From the NCBI GenBank assembly GCA_011947345.1, contig JAAVTG010000375.1, positions 62,001 through 126,000 of the forward strand: a DNA stretch of 64,000 bases. The letters are read 5' to 3'. The notes under the pieces were generated by a model. The model made no database searches. It worked only from the letters and a program-made list of their open reading frames with translations, and was not told the DNA's origin. Below are positions 58,087-64,000 of the stretch, one piece after another. How positions within the stretch are numbered: the first letter of the stretch is position 1; each line of letters starts with the position of its first letter. This stretch comes from Phytophthora quininea (Eukaryota > Oomycota > Peronosporomycetes > Peronosporales > Peronosporaceae). The position numbers were made by a program, and so were the translations under genes.

Positions 58087-59748
58087 ATGCAGTTCCGCGC
58101 AGCTCAGGATCTGCATCCCCTAGAAAGAGATGACTACGAAGACGACAGTTCCGAGACTAGAGCGCTTCGCCATGTCGACACCGATTGGAACATTCTTCGT
58201 CCAGGGGAACTGCAGTCGATCCGACACCAGCAGCTCAAGCAAATACAGCTCAAGCAGAGCCACATGATGGCAAAGAGTCCGCCAAAAGCACTTCCAGCTA
58301 GCAAAACTCAAGCCAAACTCGACTCAGCTCCAGAGCCCATCAACTACCTGAAGCTGCGTCGAACCGAGCAGAGTAAGCGAGCCGCCATTCGTAACCGGGT
58401 CGCTATTGCAAGCGTCATTGCCCAAGAAATCATCACCCCAGTTGCTGCCCCACCACCACAACCTACTGCCCCAAAATCTCCTCAGCGAGAGTTCCAAATG
58501 CCTCGTCCAAGTCTTCCGGTCGCGCTACTCGTCGAGAAACAATCAAACGGCCGAGTTAATGACGCACCACTCGACTCTGTGACGCAAACGCTGGCTCGAG
58601 AGCAGGAGAAGATGCGTCTCGAAGCTCACAACGCCGATCTGAAGCTGCAGTCGATGATAGCTGAATTACGAGCGAAAAGCGGCGCCAGTCTGTACAAGTT
58701 CACGCCGTTGTTCAAACGATATACTCGACGCCGACTGCGTTCCAGATGGAAAGTCTGGTTAAACTTCGTGGCATGGCACAGGCAAGAGCAGCAGCGACTT
58801 GAAACTCTCGCTCCGTATGCGGTTCATATCCAGCAAGTCTTCCGCTTTCGGAGTCAGCGCTGGGCTCAACGTCGTCAACATTTGGAGAAAATGTACGCAC
58901 AGTGGGAAGCTGCTCACACGATCCAAAGTTGTGCTCGACGGTGGCTCAGAAGAAGAGAACGGGAACTGCAATTGACAGTATTGCATGCTGCTAGACTGCA
59001 AGCTGCTTGGCGAGGTCGAACAACACGAAAGCAGGTCAAGCGCGACCTGCAGACCCAACTGCGACTGCTGCTCGCTGCTATCTCACCAACGGGAGATCTG
59101 CACCGCCTGCACGAAATCGCTCGTGTGGATCGAAAACTTGCAACGAAATTGAACGCCATGCTGATGCTCGTCACGGAGACTCACGTAGCAGTGGAAAGGT
59201 CCCGTGGGCAACAACACACGCCAAAGAGTGCTGCAATTGCGGCTCGAAATGCTGCACATCCCGTTGAAGCCACTCGTAAGCAGTTATTTCATGCTGTTCA
59301 TGAACTGCGCCAAGTCGTGGCCAAACGAGAGCGAGATCTCCAAGCTGCGAAGGATCGATTTCTAGAAGAGAAACGAGCTCGTCGTGAGCAGAAGAAAGAG
59401 GTTCGAGACGCAGATTTGCAGCGAGAATTGGCTCGAACAAATGAGAGATTATCTGAAGCCCGTGAGCGTGGACTGATGAATCGAGTCGACCTGGAGACGC
59501 GTGAATATGTCCGCATGCTTCGAACGATAGAGGAAGATACGCGAATACGGCAGAAACTAAAGCGCCAGCGTCGTGAGCAGGAGGAATGCGCGTTGATGTT
59601 GATTGAGGAGTATCAAATACGATACGTCGTAGCAGAGACGCATCGTCGTGAACTAGAAGCTCGTGATCGACTGCTGGAAGTGAATAAGCGTGAAGTTTAT
59701 CTACAACAGAGTGCACAGCAACAGCTACGAGAGATGGGGAAATTATAA
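58087..59748 (+). CDS. IQ-motif and coiled-coil protein
   Basis: 553 residues in one reading frame. A proline-rich linker (AAPPPQPTAPKSP, about 58440) precedes at least two IQ-like motifs (HTIQSCARRWLRRRERELQL; RLQAAWRGRTTRKQVKRDLQ), which bind calmodulin-type proteins, and a long C-terminal coiled coil (VVAKRERDLQAAKDRFLEEK onward). The make-up resembles cilium- or flagellum-associated proteins, but no specific family is recognised. The stop is 25 bp before the next reading frame on the same strand, which has the same coiled-coil character, so the two may be one gene broken by base errors. Confidence 0.7.
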   Translation: MQFRAAQDLHPLERDDYEDDSSETRALRHVDTDWNILRPGELQSIRHQQLKQIQLKQSHMMAKSPPKALPASKTQAKLDSAPEPINYLKLRRTEQSKRAAIRNRVAIASVIAQEIITPVAAPPPQPTAPKSPQREFQMPRPSLPVALLVEKQSNGRVNDAPLDSVTQTLAREQEKMRLEAHNADLKLQSMIAELRAKSGASLYKFTPLFKRYTRRRLRSRWKVWLNFVAWHRQEQQRLETLAPYAVHIQQVFRFRSQRWAQRRQHLEKMYAQWEAAHTIQSCARRWLRRRERELQLTVLHAARLQAAWRGRTTRKQVKRDLQTQLRLLLAAISPTGDLHRLHEIARVDRKLATKLNAMLMLVTETHVAVERSRGQQHTPKSAAIAARNAAHPVEATRKQLFHAVHELRQVVAKRERDLQAAKDRFLEEKRARREQKKEVRDADLQRELARTNERLSEARERGLMNRVDLETREYVRMLRTIEEDTRIRQKLKRQRREQEECALMLIEEYQIRYVVAETHRRELEARDRLLEVNKREVYLQQSAQQQLREMGKL

Positions 59749-59773
59749 GAGCTAACACTGAGAAACAGCAGAG

Positions 59774-62412
59774 ATGGATCAGCAACGAGCGATGGTTCAC
59801 GAAGAAGAGAAAGCGAAGTGGATGAGTCTGTCAAAAGCTGCAAAAGCAGAAGCGATGGAGCGATTAAGACGACGAGAACGAGAGGAAGAGGAGGCGAGAC
59901 AGAAACGTGAAGACGAGAAGGACGTCGAACGAGCTAAAGCTCGAGCTGCTGAGAACCTCAAGCACGCGTCACGTAAGGAGAAACATTCTGAAATGGAGCG
60001 AGAACTTCGTGAGCGACTGGCGATGGAGGGCGCAGATAAAGGCAGTCTTCGATGGCATTTCGGTGAGAGGAAGAGTGCTGCAGTTGAGCAATGGGCTGCC
60101 AAACGAGCAAAAGAGCTTACAAAATACTCACTTGATCCAATGAACTTTTCCAAGATTGAGGCGCAGAAAGCGGTGGAGGAACGCCAGCGTCGTGAGAATT
60201 GTTTGATGCGTGATGAAGATGCTTTGAGTACTGCAGTTGAGGAGAAGGAGCGTAAGGAGAAGTACTTCCAACAGTGTCGACAAAAGAAGCGTCTTCGAGA
60301 TATCGACCGTCGTCGTGAGACTAAGGCAACTTTGTTGATGCTAGCTGAAGACCAACGAGACCATGAACAGAGGAAGTTTTTACATCAAGCAGAAGAATAC
60401 AAGCGAACTCTTGTTGATATGCAGCAAAAAGCCGACGTGGTTGCAAACAGACAAAAAGATCGACTGCAAGAAGCCAGGAACCGGAAACTAATGTACGACG
60501 AAGAGAACCGACAGCATCGTCTTCGTCAGGCGCAATTGCAGCTGGAAAGTCTTAATGAAAAGCGGGAACGACACAGCATGCAAGAGGAGGATCGACATGC
60601 TCAATACATGGACGCTAACGCAGCAAGATTGCAAGATAAACGTACTCGTGAGAAACGAAACATGCGCATGATGTGCGAAGATGTGTTAACGATGGAGCGT
60701 CAAGACTGGGAGGATGAAGGCTCACGACTGGAGAAATTGCTGTGGTCTCCTCAAGAAGCAGCAGCACTGCAGCACATGGTGGTCGACTACCCGAACTTTT
60801 ACGCATTAACGTCGAAGTGTTGATTGAGTTGGCGGATGGTCTGAAGGGACCGCCACCGCTCGACTTGGACTACGAAGCTGTTACAGCACACTTGGCAACA
60901 GAACATACGTTGAGCTACGAGATGGTGCCACAGAAAAAAGGAAGCCTCGTCGCTTCTTCTACCATGAGTTCTTCGAGGAGGACGTCATCATGGCGCCGAT
61001 TTACAAGCGTCGAAACCCGCCACCTGAACCTCCGTCGACTGGTCCTGGCAGTACAAACGAACAAACCCGTGAACGTTGGAAACGAGTCGCCGCGCATTTT
61101 CTGAGTCGATCGTGGGAGTCGGAAGCCTCTCGAAAAGGATTCGCATTGATGCAGCGTCAGCAGTACGAAGCAGCATGCGGGTGTCTCCTAGAAGCTTTCC
61201 ACAACATGCAGCCTACTCCAAGAGAAGAGCCAGTGCATTTCGCAAGTCGCAAGACATCTCGCCAGCATTTTTACGACAGCTTGGTCGATGTTTTCTCAAG
61301 CAATTTGAAGCTTCTGCGCAGCGAGAATTCCTCAGCAAGTCGCTGTTTTTCTTCCAGCAAGCCAGCACCCACGTCGTTTTCCTCAGCAGTCCGTCGTTCC
61401 TGCAGGAAATCGCGTTTGCGCTCGAGCAGAATGGAGATTTTCGTCACTCGGCCGAGATTTTGGGTGGGATTATATCGTGCTTCCCTCGGTACTCTCGCTT
61501 AACGGAGGTGATCTTCCGTGCCGGAGTGGTGATGTTCTCCTCAAGATGTATCGTCAAAGCCGCGAATATGTGATCCACACTTTGGACGCCGCTCCGTTCG
61601 GGTGGGAACCGTTCGACTTGGTGTTTCTTTCCGCTCGTATCATTGAGCTCGAAGGTAAATCCAGTCGTAGACTTTGTGAGGTGGCGTATGAAGACGCCTA
61701 CCGCAAGAATTTGAAAGGAGCTCACTACGTGTACGATACGTGGCAAGACTGGATCAAAGCACCTGAAACGTGGCGTGAAGTTGGCGACCGGTACTTTGAA
61801 CGACGAGAGTTTGCTCTAGCAAAGGACGCGTACACTGCAATGAGGAAGCGCCAGACTCATAAACCTTCTGAACTAGCTCGCAAACGTCAAGCTGCGATTG
61901 CAGCTTTGCGTCGCCAGCAGAGTCAGAAGGAACTGCGGACCACAATGTTTGATGATGGAGACTGGATGCGACTGAGCAGTACGTTTGCGATGCTCAATGA
62001 TCGATCTCGTGCCACCACTTCGTTAAGCAACTGGCTGGCAATAGGTGGCGGGTATCGAGCGAGGATAGCAGAGCGATTTCGACAGTGGCCACTGGTGCGA
62101 TGGAAATTATTGACCGGAACACACGCGCCGTCTAAAGTGACGCAGTGGCTGGAGGAGCAGCGCAAAACTCGAGCCGAAGCAGAAGCTGAAGCTCGGCTGG
62201 AGAGAGAAGTCAAACGCAAAGAAGTTCTGCGTCAAAGAAGAGAGCGGGTGTATGCTTGGGAGCAAGAAGAAGAGAAGACACCAGAACATGCCGAAGGATC
62301 AGCTCGAAATCAAGACGTGGGTTGTACCAACGAGACCGAGGGCAATTATGACATTGAAGTCGAAACTACCATCGAGCTAGTCGGAAAAGAGAGCACAAGC
62401 TCTGGGGCTTGA
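59774..62412 (+). CDS. Coiled-coil protein with helical C-terminal region, several frame breaks
   Basis: A charged coiled coil (MDQQRAMVHEEEKAKWMSLS to about 60760) is followed by a helical region (VRDRYFE-like TPR helices: WREVGDRYFERREFALAKDA, 61770-61830) and a basic coiled tail ending at 62412. The frame changes near 60795, at 60934-60939 (six A), and near 61200-61270 and 61530. At least the six-A break is mended by one base; the others are less sharp. The parts around LGRCFLKQFEASAQREFLSK and SREYVIHTLDAAPFGWEPFD are clearly conserved-looking, non-repetitive sequence, so the gene is real. Family unknown. Confidence 0.55.
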
Positions 62413-62422
62413 ATCGTCTCCA

Positions 62423-63442
62423 CTACTGGAACACTCGTGTGCTCTTTCCGATCACAGAGCTGCGGACAGTAGACGTGATCTGGTCCAGCAACGGGTGCGG
62501 TAGGAACGTTTGTATCGTCATTTTCTTGGTCTCTGGGTGTTCATACTCCAAGGAGTTCGCTCCCATTACCAGCCGAGACGTGCTGGAGATGAAACATCCT
62601 TGCCACTTCTTGACATTGTCTAGTGTCGGCGGCGTCAGCTTCACTGGGATCCCATTTTGCTCGCACACTTCGAGCACTAGCGACCTGACTGTTCCCTTGA
62701 GAATTCCGTCTTCTGCCGTGTAGACGGCACCGTCCTGAATGGCGTAGAAGTTGGTTTGCGAGCCTTCCAGCAAGTGGTGCGTCGCTGGGTCCATGAGGAT
62801 CACCTCCTCCATATCCGTTGACATCTTGGCATAGATGGCCTTGCGCTCTCGCATCCAGGCCGAGTCTTTGGCTGCGGCGTTGTGACGCGGCAGTCCTGCG
62901 ACTTGCAGCTTGACCATCTCGGAGCGAAGTGGCGGCAGCAGTCCGACGTGGCAGTAGACGTCAGTGTCCCCCAGCACCTGCCCATCTCTTTTGCTAGTCG
63001 AAGTGTCGTCTTCAGATGGACATACGAGGACATTGATCTTGTACTCTTGGTCCTGCTGCAGTTTGTAGTGCGTCTTGAAGGCTTCCATGGCAGCGACCAT
63101 CGTGGCTTCTGTTCTTGGTCGCAGCTCCTGCTCAACGGCAGTTCGCTGTAATTTTTCTCCGTCTGCATTACGATAGTCGAATCCACTGCAACAAGATTGT
63201 CCACAACAAGATTAGATAACTATTTACCCTAACTTACTACAACTTCGACATAACCCCCCACCCAGACGACGGATATGCGCCTCGTAGTTGAATATCTTGG
63301 TCTGCTGCACAGTGCGTGCGGCCGTGTAGGCGCCGCGAGGGTGCGCCAAGATGAAGCTGGTGGCGTCGGTATCGCAGGAGATGGCGAGGCCGTTCTTGGC
63401 TGCTGCCACCAGTAGCGATTTCTCCATGCGTTGAGTTGCCAT
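62423..63442 (-). CDS. Class IV PLP-dependent aminotransferase (branched-chain aminotransferase fold)
   Basis: Exon 1 starts at 63442 (MATQRMEKSLLVAAAKNGLA) and contains AHPRGAYTAARTVQQTKIFN with the substrate-side YEAHIRRL; an intron with donor near 63257 and acceptor TTGCAG near 63188 leads to exon 2 ending at 62423. The second part has the fold-type IV block: LPRHNAAAKDSAWMRER (probable PLP lysine in AAKDS), HHLLEGSQTNFYAIQDGAVY and GILKGTVRSLVLEVCEQNGI, followed by FISSTSRLVMGANSLEY. The exact enzyme (branched-chain aminotransferase, D-amino acid aminotransferase or aminodeoxychorismate lyase type) cannot be decided. It ends 10 bp from the convergent coiled-coil gene. Confidence 0.78.
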
Positions 63443-63602
63443 CTCTTCCCCTGCACTTGCCTATCGAGGAATGAGACAAAGGGACCACCTCGATCGTTAA
63501 GTACGAAATTCTGTCCTTATTTAGTGTCCACAACAAATGCAACGTCCTCCGCCCACTGTATCGACGCAGTGGACGGTGGACGTTGACGTTTTTCTTCTTC
63601 TT

Positions 63603-64000
63603 TTAGTCGGTCTTGTCCGTCTTGGGTGTTTGCTTCTTCTTGGAGTGCATCATGAAGGGGATGATGAAGATCACCGCCACGACGACGACCGTCAGCTCGC
63701 TGTAGCGCTGCATCAACGACTTGGCGGCTTCCACCACGCCGTTGTGCGCTGCGTCCAGCAAGAAGAGATCCAAGTCCTTATGGCCAAAGACGCTCCTCAC
63801 GTACACGAAAATTTCCGGCTCGTTCAGCCGCTTGCGGTCCAGCGAGATCGGCTCGCCGTCGTCCACGTAGCAGTCGGGGCAGTTCTCCCTGCTCGGCCAT
63901 AGGTTGTACGTGAGCACCTTGTTGACCTGGTTGTGCATCCTCCAAATCCAGACCGCGACGGCTTGAGGGCCCTGGGCGTCGCTCTCGGCCAGCTTCTCGA
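63603..64000 (-). CDS. Second quiescin sulfhydryl oxidase, C-terminal part, cut by window edge
   Basis: The visible 130 residues match the C-terminal Erv/ALR part of the QSOX at 13.4 kb: AESDAQGPQAVAVWIWRMHN parallels ASDSKGPHAVAMWAWKMHN, then VNKVLTYNLWPSRENCPDCY (WP..C..C redox pair) and a hydrophobic anchor (VVVVAVIFIIPFMM) followed by a basic tail, KKKQTPKTDK. FAD contacts (W..H N..VN) are present. The N-terminal thioredoxin domain and the CxxC core of the Erv domain lie beyond the window. It makes disulfide bonds in the secretory pathway; the tail keeps it membrane-bound. It is a paralogue, not a copy: sequence similarity is partial. Confidence 0.85.
   Translation of the reverse strand, partial: EKLAESDAQGPQAVAVWIWRMHNQVNKVLTYNLWPSRENCPDCYVDDGEPISLDRKRLNEPEIFVYVRSVFGHKDLDLFLLDAAHNGVVEAAKSLMQRYSELTVVVVAVIFIIPFMMHSKKKQTPKTDKTD

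Overview
The window looks like nuclear DNA of an oomycete, most likely a Phytophthora-type plant-associated stramenopile. This rests on compact, mostly tail-to-tail or head-to-head eukaryotic genes with few, short (about 50-75 bp) GT-AG introns, on the protein families present (a Slo-type RCK channel, a FYVE/SAM/protease fusion, a CUE-PX-VPS9 protein, a GPI-type purple acid phosphatase), and on Copia, Tc1/mariner, hAT, Mutator-like and DDE_Tnp_4-like transposon remains. No species can be named from the sequence alone.

Layout. 0-3.25 kb: the 3' part of a decayed Ty1/Copia retrotransposon with its 3' LTR. 3.3-38.2 kb: a gene-dense block with a FANCE-like DNA repair factor; a cytochrome b5 region and an RME-8-like protein (minus) divergent from a JMJD4-like hydroxylase (plus); a coiled-coil protein; a small coiled-coil protein (minus) divergent from a QSOX sulfhydryl oxidase; a Slo-like channel; a purple acid phosphatase; a MYND protein; a FYVE-F-box-SAM-trypsin protein; Mediator subunit 17; pyrroline-5-carboxylate reductase; a membrane-anchored TKL kinase; a CUE-PX-VPS9 Rab5 exchange factor; and a RalGAP-beta-like GTPase activator. 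38.2-50.8 kb: a gene-poor, transposon-rich island with one nearly intact Tc1/mariner element and several decayed hAT, Mutator-like, DDE and Copia pieces. 50.8-64 kb: a second gene-dense block with a PH-domain PI4K-beta, RAD52, Sec61-gamma, two convergent ankyrin proteins, IQ/coiled-coil proteins, a class IV aminotransferase, and the C-terminal end of a second QSOX at the window edge.

Functional themes are loose rather than operonic: endosomal and phosphoinositide trafficking (RME-8-like, FYVE, CUE-PX-VPS9, RalGAP, PI4K-beta), secretory-pathway folding (two QSOX, Sec61-gamma) and DNA repair (FANCE-like, RAD52). Several divergent pairs share intergenic spaces of about 90-270 bp, and several convergent pairs end within tens of bases of each other or overlap.

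One technical feature dominates interpretation. Many conserved genes change reading frame at points where one missing base, usually in a homopolymer run, explains the break. I read these as consensus base errors (or, less likely, real mutations), so several genes below are given as one gene across two or more frames. All exon joins are read by eye and are approximate unless a splice position is stated.
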